The position numbers were made by a program, and so were the translations under genes. 64,000 bases of DNA, taken from contig NZ_JAGYHC010000001.1 of assembly GCF_019837165.1 (NCBI RefSeq), positions 3,162,001 to 3,226,000 of the forward strand, in the 5' to 3' direction. Shown here one piece after another: positions 51,590 to 60,380 of the stretch. The DNA is from Virgibacillus sp. NKC19-3 (GTDB lineage Bacteria > Bacillota > Bacilli > Bacillales > Amphibacillaceae). A model generated the notes under the pieces. That model ran no database searches, was not told where the DNA came from, and worked only from the letters and a program-made list of their open reading frames with translations. Position 1 is the stretch's first letter. Each line of letters starts with the position of its first letter.

Positions 51590-51717
51590 TTGACTCTCGT
51601 GTAGGATAATGTTACTCTACATATGACATTTAAATAATAAATCACATGTTACTGATACGATTAGGCATGGTGGTACGATAAAGGACTATTTCCCCTTTGG
51701 TACTACCATGCTTTTTT
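51590..51717 (+). promoter_or_regulatory. RAT module E: promoter, antiterminator and terminator before the EIIA gene
   Basis: Plus strand: -35 TTGACT (51590-51595), extended -10 TGTTACTCT (TACTCT at 51613-51618, 17-bp spacer); RAT 51644-51670 (TGTTACTGAT, AGGCATGG). The terminator has arms GCATGGTGGTAC (51665-51676) and GTACTACCATGC (51700-51711), inner AAAGG/CCTTT stem and six Ts. Same architecture as modules A-D but divergent from them. Confidence 0.87.
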
Positions 51718-51891
51718 ATTGATTAAAACGGATGAATCTCCATTTTGAATATTTAAATGAATGATATAAGATTATTTAAGATATTATAGGCTGAGAACCA
51801 TTGAAACAAACAAGTTTCGCTCGATTTATTAATACTAAAGAAAATGTAATGTCTCATTTATTTTACTACAGGATTAGAAAGGAAAAATAAA

Positions 51892-52377
51892 ATGTTTAAA
51901 AATCTATTTAAAAAATCAAATAGCTACCAAATTTACGCTCCAATGAGCGGGGCAATTGTATCACTTGAAGAGGTTCCAGACCCTGTATTCAACCAAAAAA
52001 TGATGGGAGAAGGGGTTGCCATGATCCCAACTGAAGGAAAAATAGTTTCCCCCATAGAGGGGAAGATTGTACAAATTCCCGATTCCAAACATGCAATCGG
52101 CATTGAGACGGATAATGGTATTGAAATATTAGTTCATATTGGTTTAGAAACCGTTAATTTGAAAGGAAAAGGGTTTACCCCAAAAGTAAATCTTGAAGAC
52201 CTGGTTGCTACTGGGGACCTATTAATGGAATTTGATTTGGATTATATCCATGACCATGCAAAAGATGTGATTACACCAATTGTTATTACGAATAGCAAAA
52301 ATAGCGACAAGCAATTTGCCATTACTGAAGAGAAAGAAGGGAAAGCAGGCGTAACAGAAATCATTACAGTTTCTTAG
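51892..52377 (+). CDS. PTS EIIA component, glucose family
   Basis: Stand-alone EIIA of the Crr type, 161 aa, complete. GEGVAMIPTEG and the phosphorylated His in GIEILVHIGLETVNLKG (about residue 83) are present. It starts at ATG 51892 behind GAAAGGAA. As first gene behind RAT module E it very likely phosphorylates the EIICB encoded 345 bp downstream, which lacks an EIIA domain, and thus takes part in setting the phosphorylation state of the antiterminator. Confidence 0.9.
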   Translation: MFKNLFKKSNSYQIYAPMSGAIVSLEEVPDPVFNQKMMGEGVAMIPTEGKIVSPIEGKIVQIPDSKHAIGIETDNGIEILVHIGLETVNLKGKGFTPKVNLEDLVATGDLLMEFDLDYIHDHAKDVITPIVITNSKNSDKQFAITEEKEGKAGVTEIITVS

Positions 52378-52450
52378 AAAATTAGACGTTGAATAGTTAA
52401 AGAAGAAATATCCGGTATTACATATTGATCACACAAATGAAGGAGGTGAT

Positions 52451-52525
52451 TTGTACGAAAACGTCAGAAAAGCCGTAAATAATATGCTTCGAATTACGCA
52501 TCATTGCTTTAATGTAATCAAGTAA
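52451..52525 (+). CDS. Possible small ORF between the EIIA and EIICB genes
   Basis: A TTG codon follows a perfect AAGGAGGTGAT by a few bases and opens a 24-codon frame (LYENVRKAVNNMLRITHHC... to stop 52525). The strong ribosome binding site in an otherwise empty 345-bp intercistronic gap is the only evidence. No family recognised. It could be a remnant or a leader peptide; a hairpin AACGTACA/TGTACGTT (52572-52579 / 52591-52598) follows it. Confidence 0.3.
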   Translation: MYENVRKAVNNMLRITHHCFNVIK

Positions 52526-52721
52526 ATATCTAGGGAATTCATCATGGATGAAGAAATTCTCTAACTAATAAAACGTACATATCTTTTTCCTGTACGTTAG
52601 AGGGTTTTAAAATGTCCCGCATGTATCAACAGACATTATTATTCAAATTAACTCGCTTTTTTAAATAACGTTTTGTGGAAGTATGAATGAATTTTTATTA
52701 AACAAAATGGGGGGAAGTCAA

Positions 52722-54194
52722 ATGATGAAATATTTGCAGAATCTCGGCCGGTCGTTGATGCTGCCGGTGGCAGTATTACCTGCAGCAGCATTGTTGATGG
52801 GGATCGGAAACTGGATTCTAAATCTTGTGAATGAGAACAGTGTTATCGGGAATTATCTGACAAGTGGCGGCGGCGCTATTCTTGATAATCTCGGTATTCT
52901 CTTTGCAGTCGGTGTCGCTATCGGGATGTCAAAGGAACAGGACGGTGCTGCCGGTTTAAGTGGGCTTGTCGCCTGGTTGGTTGCCATTACCGTTCTAAGT
53001 GTCAGCGGTGTAGCTGGCTTGCAGGGCATCGAAGAAGGAGCAGTAAACCCCGCATTTGAAAATACGGAAAATGTGTTTATTGGTATTCTTTCCGGTATCG
53101 TTGCCTCACTCATGTACAATCGATTTTCTCAGGTGCGATTACCTGATGCGTTAGCTTTCTTTAGTGGAAAACGTTTGGTTCCGATCATGAGTGCAGCGGC
53201 GATGATGGTGGTATCAGCTGCGCTATTCTTTATATGGCCCCTTGTCTACTCAGCCTTGGTTTCATTCGGGGAGGCTATCATTAATTTAGAAGCGATTGGA
53301 GCAGGATTATATGGCTTTTTCAATAGGCTACTTATTCCAACCGGCCTTCACCATGCGTTAAATTCCGTTTTCTGGTTTGACGTTGCAGGTATCAATGATA
53401 TTGCTAACTTCTGGGCCAGTGAAGGGGAACAAGGTATTACCGGTCGTTATCAGGCAGGTTTTTACCCGATTATGATGTTTGGATTACCAGCAGCAGCGCT
53501 GGCAATGTATCATACGGCCAAAACGAAGCGGAAAAAGCAAGCTGCTTCTCTCTTAATGGCAGCTGCGTTCGCTTCATTCTTTACCGGTGTTACAGAGGCG
53601 CTTGAATTCTCATTCATGTTCCTGGCTCCTGTATTGTATGTGGTACACGCAGCATTGACAGGTCTATCTTTATTTATTGCAGCAATGTTTGAGTGGACCG
53701 CCGGATTTAGTTTCAGTGCCGGCTTGGTTGACTACACGCTCAGTTTGGGTGTGCCGATTGCCAATCAGCCGTATATGCTGATCGTACAGGGCTTGGTATT
53801 TGGCGTTATTTATTACTTTGTATTCCGTTTTCTTATTGTTAAACTGGATCTTAAAACACCTGGAAGAGAAGAAGGAGAATCCGGAAAAGGCGAAGTAGAT
53901 GAAAGTTATAATATAGAAGAAGGAACGCTAGCTTCCGAAAAAGACGAAACAGCCATCATGGCAGCGAAAATTTATGAAGGGCTTGGTGGAGATGCAAACG
54001 TCCTAACGGTTGATAATTGTGTATCTCGCTTGCGTCTTGAAGTGGATGACATGGATAAGGTCGATCAGGATAAAATCAAGGAAACCGGTGTGCCCGGTAT
54101 CAATGTAGTCGGCAAACATAATATTCAAGTTGTCGTCGGTACACAAGTACAATTTGTCGCTGATGAGATTAGGAAAATCCGGAAGAGAGATTGA
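52722..54194 (+). CDS. nagP: PTS EIICB, N-acetylglucosamine/glucose type
   Basis: Membrane permease importing and phosphorylating a hexose or amino sugar; the sequence resembles NagE/NagP-type GlcNAc permeases. The 490-aa protein has an EIIC domain (LGRSLMLPVAVLPAAALLMGIG at the start, FTGVTEALEFSFMFLAPVLY in the sugar-site region) and a C-terminal EIIB domain with the phosphorylated Cys in TVDNCVSRLRLEVDD near residue 438. I start at ATG 52722 behind GGGGGGA; an in-frame ATG at 52683 has no ribosome binding site. It is probably in one transcript with EIIA under RAT module E. Confidence 0.85.
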   Translation: MMKYLQNLGRSLMLPVAVLPAAALLMGIGNWILNLVNENSVIGNYLTSGGGAILDNLGILFAVGVAIGMSKEQDGAAGLSGLVAWLVAITVLSVSGVAGLQGIEEGAVNPAFENTENVFIGILSGIVASLMYNRFSQVRLPDALAFFSGKRLVPIMSAAAMMVVSAALFFIWPLVYSALVSFGEAIINLEAIGAGLYGFFNRLLIPTGLHHALNSVFWFDVAGINDIANFWASEGEQGITGRYQAGFYPIMMFGLPAAALAMYHTAKTKRKKQAASLLMAAAFASFFTGVTEALEFSFMFLAPVLYVVHAALTGLSLFIAAMFEWTAGFSFSAGLVDYTLSLGVPIANQPYMLIVQGLVFGVIYYFVFRFLIVKLDLKTPGREEGESGKGEVDESYNIEEGTLASEKDETAIMAAKIYEGLGGDANVLTVDNCVSRLRLEVDDMDKVDQDKIKETGVPGINVVGKHNIQVVVGTQVQFVADEIRKIRKRD

Positions 54195-54254
54195 TGCATA
54201 AAAGCGAACAAGTGAGAATCATTGTTCATAAAATAATACGCATAACTAAAATTG

Positions 54255-54279
54255 GGAAGGGGGGCTACCCCCTTCCTTT
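54255..54279 (+). terminator. Terminator-like hairpin after the GlcNAc-type PTS genes
   Basis: Stem GGAAGGGGG / CCCCCTTCC with a 4-nt loop followed by TTTA. A second hairpin, CCGCCGTAC / GTACGGCGG (54283-54291 / 54304-54312) followed by TTTAATGTT, lies directly after it. The pair probably ends the PTS transcript. Confidence 0.75.
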
Positions 54280-54392
54280 ATGCCGCCGTACCTACGACCT
54301 CATGTACGGCGGTTTAATGTTCATGAATGAGGAAAGTCAAGCTCCTTCTTCCTTTTTACGTTTGGTTATTCTTATAACCAATCATCGTTAAA

Positions 54393-55166
54393 TTAACTCC
54401 ATTGGCTTAAGTCCGGATATCCACTCACAGCCCAAGCACCATCAACCAAAAGACTCGCGCCATTGATATAACTTGCATCCTCACTGACCAGGAATAATGC
54501 TGGACCAGCCATTTCTTTAGGGTCGGCTGCCCGGTTCATAGGTATTCTTTCCAGAAAGGCATCTTTAATTTCTTCATTTGAATTAAAACCTTCTGTTAAT
54601 GGTGTATCCACTAATCCGGGAAGTATAGTATTTACTCGAATGTTGTGACGAGCTAATTCTAAAGCACCGTTTTTCGTTAACATTTCGACCCCAGCTTTAG
54701 CGGAGGCATAAGCAGAGCCTGTATACATCGGTACTTGCGCATTTAATGATGATACGTTGACAATAGCCCCTCCTGAACCCTGTTTTTTCATTTGACCAGC
54801 CTGGTGTTTCATACCCAAAAACACACCATTAAGCACAAGATCCACAGTAAATTTCCAATCTGTTTCGGAAAGATCTGTAATAGTACCTGCTTTACTGGCA
54901 CCTGCTACATTAAAAGCATAATCAAGTTTGCCAAATCGGCTTATCGTTTTTGAAACTAAGGCTTCATGATCAGCCTCTTTGGTAACATCCATTTTCAACC
55001 CTACAAAATGTTCGCCAAGCTCCTGTTCCAATTGACTTAGACGATCTTCGTTCAAATCTGCCCCAACTACAGACGCTCCTTCTTTTAAAAGACGTTCTGT
55101 AATTGCATATCCAATCCCTGAAGCTGCTCCAGTTACAATTGCTACCTTTGCGTTATGATTTGCCAC
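54393..55166 (-). CDS. SDR-family oxidoreductase (glucose 1-dehydrogenase-like)
   Basis: NAD(P)-dependent short-chain dehydrogenase, 257 aa. It has the cofactor motif VTGAASGIGYAITERLL (about residues 12-28), NVAGASKAG, the catalytic Ser in VNVSSLNAQ and the YASAKAGVE motif, ending with INGASLLVDGAWAVSG. I start at GTG 55166 behind AAGGAGGAAT; the frame to 55202 is an extension. It stands alone and convergent to the PTS genes. Substrate not predictable. Confidence 0.85.
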   Translation of the reverse strand: MANHNAKVAIVTGAASGIGYAITERLLKEGASVVGADLNEDRLSQLEQELGEHFVGLKMDVTKEADHEALVSKTISRFGKLDYAFNVAGASKAGTITDLSETDWKFTVDLVLNGVFLGMKHQAGQMKKQGSGGAIVNVSSLNAQVPMYTGSAYASAKAGVEMLTKNGALELARHNIRVNTILPGLVDTPLTEGFNSNEEIKDAFLERIPMNRAADPKEMAGPALFLVSEDASYINGASLLVDGAWAVSGYPDLSQWS

Positions 55167-55324
55167 ATTGATTCCTCCTTGAATAGTAGTATGTGTCACC
55201 ATATCTATTTTATAATAAATATGGTAATAAGGTAAGTTGGACGGTATTGTAGAATCTGAAGGAAAACGCTTGGCTGCTTTGAGGATATTTTCGCACTTTA
55301 TCTCTGGAAGGGCCTTTTTACCAT

Positions 55325-55358
55325 AATTAAAAGAAGAAAAGGTTTAAACCTTTTCTTC
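55325..55358 (-). terminator. Terminator-like palindrome over the tatA stop codon
   Basis: A perfect 26-nt palindrome (GAAGAAAAGGT-TTAA-ACCTTTTCTTC) includes the tatA stop codon and is followed on the minus strand by TTTTAATT. Likely the end of the TatA/SCO/GMC cluster. Confidence 0.65.
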
Positions 55359-55553
55359 CTTGGAACTTTCTTTTTCATCCAAAACCTCAGGGGAATCGTC
55401 ATCACTCATTAAATCATTCGTAGATTTTTTAAATTCCCGTAACGTTTGTCCTGACGCCTTTCCAATCTCCGGTAGTTTTTTAGGTCCGAAAATGATCAAT
55501 GCTAGTATGACAATAAGGATTAAACCTGGTATACCTATATTCGCCAAGCCCAT
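55344..55553 (-). CDS. tatA: Twin-arginine translocase subunit TatA
   Basis: Pore-forming subunit of the Tat protein-export system. The 69-aa protein has one N-terminal membrane helix ([25 protein letters not shown]) with the [10 protein letters not shown] hinge and an amphipathic helix, then an acidic tail. I start at ATG 55553 behind GGAGGTG. tatC is not nearby. It is placed downstream of a dehydrogenase whose small subunit bears a Tat signal, so it may be dedicated to that substrate. Confidence 0.92.
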   Translation of the reverse strand: MGLANIGIPGLILIVILALIIFGPKKLPEIGKASGQTLREFKKSTNDLMSDDDSPEVLDEKESSKEEKV

Positions 55554-55635
55554 GATATTCACCTCCATCTTTCATTGATAATTCAATCATTTTAATCCGG
55601 TATTTAGACAGCGCGAGAGTCTCCCTATACGTTCT

Positions 55636-56208
55636 CTATAATACCCTTTTTACGTCCTCCATAATCATGTCAAGTTCATCGAAATTCATCCCATCATATT
55701 TTTTTACAATCTCTCCATCAGGGGCGATTAAATAAAAACCAAAATCATGAGAACGTTGCTCCATTGCTCCTTCTTTTAAAGTGGTTTTAAATGTACCTTC
55801 AGATATCTCCTGAATCGTTGTAAAATCATAACCCGTTAGGAAGTCCCATGTTTCCATGTCAACTCCATATTCTTTCGCATAATCTTTCAATACCTCCGGT
55901 GTATCATGCGATGGGTCGACACTGAATGAGACAATTTGTGGTGTAAGGCCGCTGTCTTTTAGCTCCTGCTGTACGTCAATTAAATTAGCTGTTGTCCGAG
56001 GACAAATCATGGTACAATTCGTATACATAAAATTGGCTATCCACCAGTTGCCCTCAAGATCGTATGAACTTAATTTTTCTTCATCTTGTGTTATAAATTC
56101 GAAATCTACCATAGGTTCGGACATATTGCTATCAATTTTATCACTACAGGCAACAAGGAAAACGATAACCAACATAAATAAGTATTTTCCAAACCTCATC
56201 TTATCCAT
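55636..56208 (-). CDS. SCO1/SenC-family copper chaperone-like lipoprotein
   Basis: Membrane-anchored thioredoxin-fold protein involved in copper delivery to cytochrome oxidase or in thiol redox. It has a lipobox-type signal (LVIVFLVACSDK), the metal-binding CTMIC (C-x3-C) and the distal His in RSHDFGFYLI, all as in SCO proteins. The start is ambiguous: ATG 56208 (behind AAAGGGAT) or 56199; it overlaps the end of the GMC gene. Its place next to a Tat-linked dehydrogenase suggests a link with respiratory electron transfer. Confidence 0.87.
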   Translation of the reverse strand: MDKMRFGKYLFMLVIVFLVACSDKIDSNMSEPMVDFEFITQDEEKLSSYDLEGNWWIANFMYTNCTMICPRTTANLIDVQQELKDSGLTPQIVSFSVDPSHDTPEVLKDYAKEYGVDMETWDFLTGYDFTTIQEISEGTFKTTLKEGAMEQRSHDFGFYLIAPDGEIVKKYDGMNFDELDMIMEDVKRVL

Positions 56209-56218
56209 TATCCCTTTA

Positions 56219-57958
56219 TTAAACATGTTTCTTGGATTTTTCTCCTTGTACCAACTGACCTCCACCATTGCTCAAGTAATTTTCAATTCCTTCTGCCGCC
56301 CGATATGCAAGTGCTCCAACCGTCCCCGTTGGATTATAACCACTATTGTGAGCAAACGCTGATGCTCCCACAACAAAAACATTGTCATGATCCCACATTT
56401 GTAAATAATTGTTAACAGCAGATGTCTCCGGATCATCGCCCATGATCACACCACCCGTATTATGTGTGGATTGATAGGGCTCTACGTCAAATGATCCTAG
56501 TTCTTTATCAACAGAAATATCACTTGCACCCATTTGTGTAAGAATTTCTTCCATTCTTTCAGCCAAGAAAGCCCTTAAATTTCTATCTTGCTCATGAAAA
56601 TCAAACGTCATTCGAAGCAGTGGATTACCAAGTTCATCTGTATACGTTGGATCAAGATCTAAATAATTGTTTACATTCGGAAGAGAGGCTCCTTGTGTTC
56701 CAACAGATAACATTCTATAAAAGTTATATATCGATTGCTCCTTAAATTCCCTGCCAAAACTTGGAGTACCCGCTGGTACAGCATTAGAACTAATGGGCGT
56801 ACGTCCATTTTGCCTGAGGGAAATCCATCCCCCATGAAGAAAATCTAACTCACTATGATCAAAGTTATCACCGTTAAAATCATCAATAGCCATCCCTAAA
56901 GCACCTGCACCCATGTGCATGTTATATTTTTCTTCAAAAAATCCTTGACCGTCAAACTCAACTTGATAACAGTAGTTCTTTCCTATGATTCCCGTTTGAC
57001 TTTCAGGATCATAGGGTTGACCTAATTCTGATTGTAACAACAATCGTACATTATTTAAAACAAAACTCGTTAATACAACTACATCTGCCGGTTGCTCATA
57101 CTCCATCCCAGTAGTTAAATCAACAAAACGCACTCCTGTCGCAACTCCGTCTTCGTGTATAATTTCTGTTACATTTGCGTAAGTATGTAACTCGAAGTTT
57201 CCCGTTTCTTGGGCTGTTGGAATGACAGTATTGATTGGATCTGACTTTGCTCCGAAATCACATCCATATCTAGAACAAAAAGAACAGAATTGACATTGGT
57301 AGATTGTTTTCCCGTCCGGATTTGTATATTGCTCAGATAAGTTTGCAGATGGTGCCATAAACGGCTGATATCCCATTTCTTCTGTTGCATTTTTAAAAAG
57401 GCGTAGTGCTGGTGTCGTTTTCATTGGTGGTGTCGGGTAATCATCTGATCGAAACCCACCATAAGGGTTTTCCTCCCCTGAAATACCCGCGGTTTTCTCA
57501 AAACGATCATAATAGGGCTCGAGTTCTTCATACGTAATACCCCAATCTTGCAATGACATATCAGTATCGATTTTTTCCTCTCCATATTTTTCAATAGTTT
57601 GTGATCGAATTTCAAAGTCATAAGGAAGAAACCTCCACGTAACCCCGCTCCAATGAACTCCTGCTCCACCTAGGCCTGTCCCCAAATGAAAAGCACCATA
57701 TTCACGCATTGGTAAAGCCGTCATGTCCGATGTATTACGAAACGTTATCGTCTCGTTTGATAAATTTTGTAACAAATCATATCTGGAATCAAAACGAAGT
57801 TCATCCTTCGTTTGCAGAAAATCCTCTGTTTTTTGCTCCGCTCCTCGTTCCAAACCAACTACTTTATATCCTGCTTTAGTTAACTCAGCAGCTATTATTC
57901 CACCCGTCCAACCAACACCTACAGTAACAACATCTGCTTTTTCTAATCGTTGTACCAC
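56219..57958 (-). CDS. GMC-family oxidoreductase, gluconate/polyol dehydrogenase FAD subunit
   Basis: FAD-containing large subunit of a membrane-bound sugar or sugar-acid dehydrogenase. The 579-aa protein has the FAD motif VGVGWTGGIIAAEL (about residue 13), GAGVHWSGVTWR, a Cys cluster CQFCSFCSRYGC as in gluconate 2-dehydrogenase-type proteins, and the GMC C-terminal motif QSTHNTGGVIMGDDP and NSGYNPTGTVGALAYRAAEGI. It lacks a signal peptide and is expected to be carried across the membrane by the Tat signal of the small subunit. I start at GTG 57958 behind AAGGAG; the frame to 57994 has no better site. No cytochrome c subunit is present in the window. Confidence 0.87.
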   Translation of the reverse strand: MVQRLEKADVVTVGVGWTGGIIAAELTKAGYKVVGLERGAEQKTEDFLQTKDELRFDSRYDLLQNLSNETITFRNTSDMTALPMREYGAFHLGTGLGGAGVHWSGVTWRFLPYDFEIRSQTIEKYGEEKIDTDMSLQDWGITYEELEPYYDRFEKTAGISGEENPYGGFRSDDYPTPPMKTTPALRLFKNATEEMGYQPFMAPSANLSEQYTNPDGKTIYQCQFCSFCSRYGCDFGAKSDPINTVIPTAQETGNFELHTYANVTEIIHEDGVATGVRFVDLTTGMEYEQPADVVVLTSFVLNNVRLLLQSELGQPYDPESQTGIIGKNYCYQVEFDGQGFFEEKYNMHMGAGALGMAIDDFNGDNFDHSELDFLHGGWISLRQNGRTPISSNAVPAGTPSFGREFKEQSIYNFYRMLSVGTQGASLPNVNNYLDLDPTYTDELGNPLLRMTFDFHEQDRNLRAFLAERMEEILTQMGASDISVDKELGSFDVEPYQSTHNTGGVIMGDDPETSAVNNYLQMWDHDNVFVVGASAFAHNSGYNPTGTVGALAYRAAEGIENYLSNGGGQLVQGEKSKKHV

Positions 57959-58028
57959 GAAATCTACTCCTTCTATCATTTTCCGTTTTTTCAACCGTTT
58001 TTACCTATGCTACTATAATTCAATAATA

Positions 58029-58802
58029 TTAATGATCCTTAAGTGCTATTGGAGTCATTTCAACAAATTCTTCCTCTTCTATGACATCAAGATAGGACAT
58101 GACAGCACCAGGATGGCCTTTCATACGCCAACCAGCCATGTCTCTATTTCCACCATAGAGCGGGTCCGCGTAGGCTCCTTCTAATACCGATTCCCTTAGC
58201 ATGTTGAAAAATCGAGAAGAAGATACTCCACGCATTTCTACTTCACCATCAGCAAACTTGGACAAGATTGAAACACGATCCTCCTCTTCCAAATCAACAA
58301 ATTCTTGCTTGTAATCCGATGTACTTGTTTGATTTATAAGTCGTATTCCTTGAATGAATATCTCTCCTCGAGTTAGAGAAGATTGATATCCTTGTGTCGC
58401 AGCCCCTTCCTGGAATGGACCTTTCATATAATCTCGGTTATTGTTTCCCCAAGAACCAGAGAGCTGACGATCAATAAAGTATGGCACACCTAGACCAATA
58501 GCTCCAGGTCCATTATCATCTTCAGGAAAAATGGTTTCTGTCACCATTTCTAATACTCGGAAATCTTCTTCTCGTTTAAAAAACATCCTCGCTTCTTCAT
58601 AATTATTTTCTTCAACGTTTGTATCTGTTGCAGTTTCGGTTTCTGTACCGGGCCACCACCGATTTCCTATAATCCCTCCAAGTAAACCTCCGCCGACTAT
58701 ACCACCAGTTAAAAGGCCGGTATTTTTTATAAATGTACGTCTATCAATCCTTTCTTCCGGTTTTTTTACGCGACTATCTTTTTTAGAATGATGATCTACC
58801 AT
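58029..58802 (-). CDS. Gluconate 2-dehydrogenase subunit 3 family protein with Tat signal
   Basis: Small subunit that binds and exports the GMC-type large subunit. The 257-aa protein starts with a basic region and a twin-arginine motif DRRTFIKNTG (about residues 20-29) followed by a hydrophobic glycine-rich stretch GGIVGGGLLGGIIG. The rest matches the gluconate_2-dh3 domain (LEMVTETIFPEDDNGPGAIGLGVPYFIDRQL, DPLYGGNRDMAGWRMKGHPG). It starts at ATG 58802 behind AAAAGGGTG and lies 70 bp before the GMC gene. Confidence 0.9.
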   Translation of the reverse strand: MVDHHSKKDSRVKKPEERIDRRTFIKNTGLLTGGIVGGGLLGGIIGNRWWPGTETETATDTNVEENNYEEARMFFKREEDFRVLEMVTETIFPEDDNGPGAIGLGVPYFIDRQLSGSWGNNNRDYMKGPFQEGAATQGYQSSLTRGEIFIQGIRLINQTSTSDYKQEFVDLEEEDRVSILSKFADGEVEMRGVSSSRFFNMLRESVLEGAYADPLYGGNRDMAGWRMKGHPGAVMSYLDVIEEEEFVEMTPIALKDH

Positions 58803-58955
58803 ATGAACACCCTTTTCCTAATAAAAAATCAGATACTTAACCTTATGATCTACCAATACAAGAAATGATTCATAAATTGAACCAGATTATAATGCCTGCT
58901 AGTTTACGTCCTATTGCTAAGGAAAACAGTTTATCCTAAGCCATGCCCGATATGC

Positions 58956-60380
58956 TTAAAATGGCCCCCAATTGAATAACATAGCTACATATATTGCTAT
59001 GGAAGCTAGAATCATCCATATTAATATAAGACGCCAGATGAATTTAAACCAAGCTCCATAAGGTACGCCTCCCATAGCTAAGGCAGCCATTAGGGTTCCT
59101 GATGTAGGCCACAGGAGATTGGTAATTCCGTCACCAAACTGGAAAGCTTGCACGGTAACTTGGCGAGTAATGCCAAGAATATCAGCTAGAGGCGTCCATA
59201 TAGGCATCGTTACCATCGCTTGTCCAGAACCTGAATTAACAAAGAAATTAAAAATCGCATTGGCCCAAAGCATTCCAATCGCTGCAATATCTGATGGGAA
59301 AAGTTCTAAAACTTGAGCAAACCCATTTATAATGGTATCCACTATTTTTCCATCTTCTAATACAAATACGACTGCTCTAGCAGCTCCCACGATTAAAGCG
59401 GCATATACAAGCCCCCGCATGCCATTCATGAATTCTGCGACAATTTCATTGGCGTTTAACCCCGTTATGATTCCAGAACCAATAGCAATAACCAAAAATA
59501 GCGCGGTCATTTCGTTCATCCCAAAATCTAAGTTCAGCGCTCCATAAACATAAAAAGCCATTCCAGCGATAAATAATAAAAGAACGATGCTATGTTTGAC
59601 AGTAAATTTGATATCCGTATCGATACTAACTTCCGACGTATCATGGGGAAACTTATTTTCGCCCATGTAGCTTTTGGATGGATCATCTTGTATTCTTTTA
59701 CAGTACCAAAGAATATATAGAATTGTAATAACTGTAAATACGACGAAGAGAACAATTCTATATCCTATTCCAGAAAAAAGAGGTAGCTCTGCAACTTGTT
59801 GTGCAATCCCTAAGACTTTTGGGTTTAGAAATGCAATCGTAAATCCGGTCATACTTGTTAGAAATACGATTGCAACTCCTGCAATTGCATCAAGCTTCAA
59901 TGCCTTCGCAATAAGAATTCCAATTGGAATAAAAGCAACAGTAGCATTTGCCGAAAAGCCAGTAGTTAGCAATAATGCAAACATACTCCCTAATAAGACA
60001 ATCAGGAGAGACCTTCTATTTTCAAATTTATTAATTAAAGATAGGACACCAGCATTTATTGCACCTGACGCCTCCATAAGTCTGAATGCACCACCAAGAA
60101 ATAATATTAAAAATATTATATCCGCTGAGTCTATCATTGCTTCTGCGATTGACATGAAAATATTAGAAATTCCAACAGGACTTTGCTCTACAGAATGGAA
60201 ACTATCAGGATCAACAACTGTTATATCATTTTGCTCTACTCGGTCATATTCACCAGCAGGTATAACATAAGTTGCGACTGACGCTAAAACGACAAGAAAA
60301 AATAATAACACATAAACATCAGGCATTTTAAATTTGGCTTTTCTCTTTTTCGTATTTTTTCTTTCCTCTGTTTCTTTCAT
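58956..60380 (-). CDS. YfcC-family membrane transporter
   Basis: Polytopic membrane protein (474 aa, about 12 hydrophobic segments) of the YfcC/ArcD-like C4-dicarboxylate-carrier superfamily, thought to move amino acids, peptides or carboxylates. It opens VYVLLFFLVVLASVATYVIPAGEYDR, the usual N-terminus of YfcC, and shows NSGSGQAMVTMPIWTPLADILG and GDGITNLLWPTSGTLMAALAMGGVPY as conserved hairpin loops. Starts at ATG 60380 behind AAAGGGGAG. The nearby M20 amidohydrolase suggests an amino-acyl or peptide substrate. Confidence 0.87.
   Translation of the reverse strand: MKETEERKNTKKRKAKFKMPDVYVLLFFLVVLASVATYVIPAGEYDRVEQNDITVVDPDSFHSVEQSPVGISNIFMSIAEAMIDSADIIFLILFLGGAFRLMEASGAINAGVLSLINKFENRRSLLIVLLGSMFALLLTTGFSANATVAFIPIGILIAKALKLDAIAGVAIVFLTSMTGFTIAFLNPKVLGIAQQVAELPLFSGIGYRIVLFVVFTVITILYILWYCKRIQDDPSKSYMGENKFPHDTSEVSIDTDIKFTVKHSIVLLLFIAGMAFYVYGALNLDFGMNEMTALFLVIAIGSGIITGLNANEIVAEFMNGMRGLVYAALIVGAARAVVFVLEDGKIVDTIINGFAQVLELFPSDIAAIGMLWANAIFNFFVNSGSGQAMVTMPIWTPLADILGITRQVTVQAFQFGDGITNLLWPTSGTLMAALAMGGVPYGAWFKFIWRLILIWMILASIAIYVAMLFNWGPF

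Noticed and set aside
54362-54381. Hairpin TTGGTTAT/ATAACCAA between the PTS genes and the SDR gene as a terminator
   Set aside because: No T-run follows on either strand and stronger hairpins lie just upstream for the plus-strand transcript.
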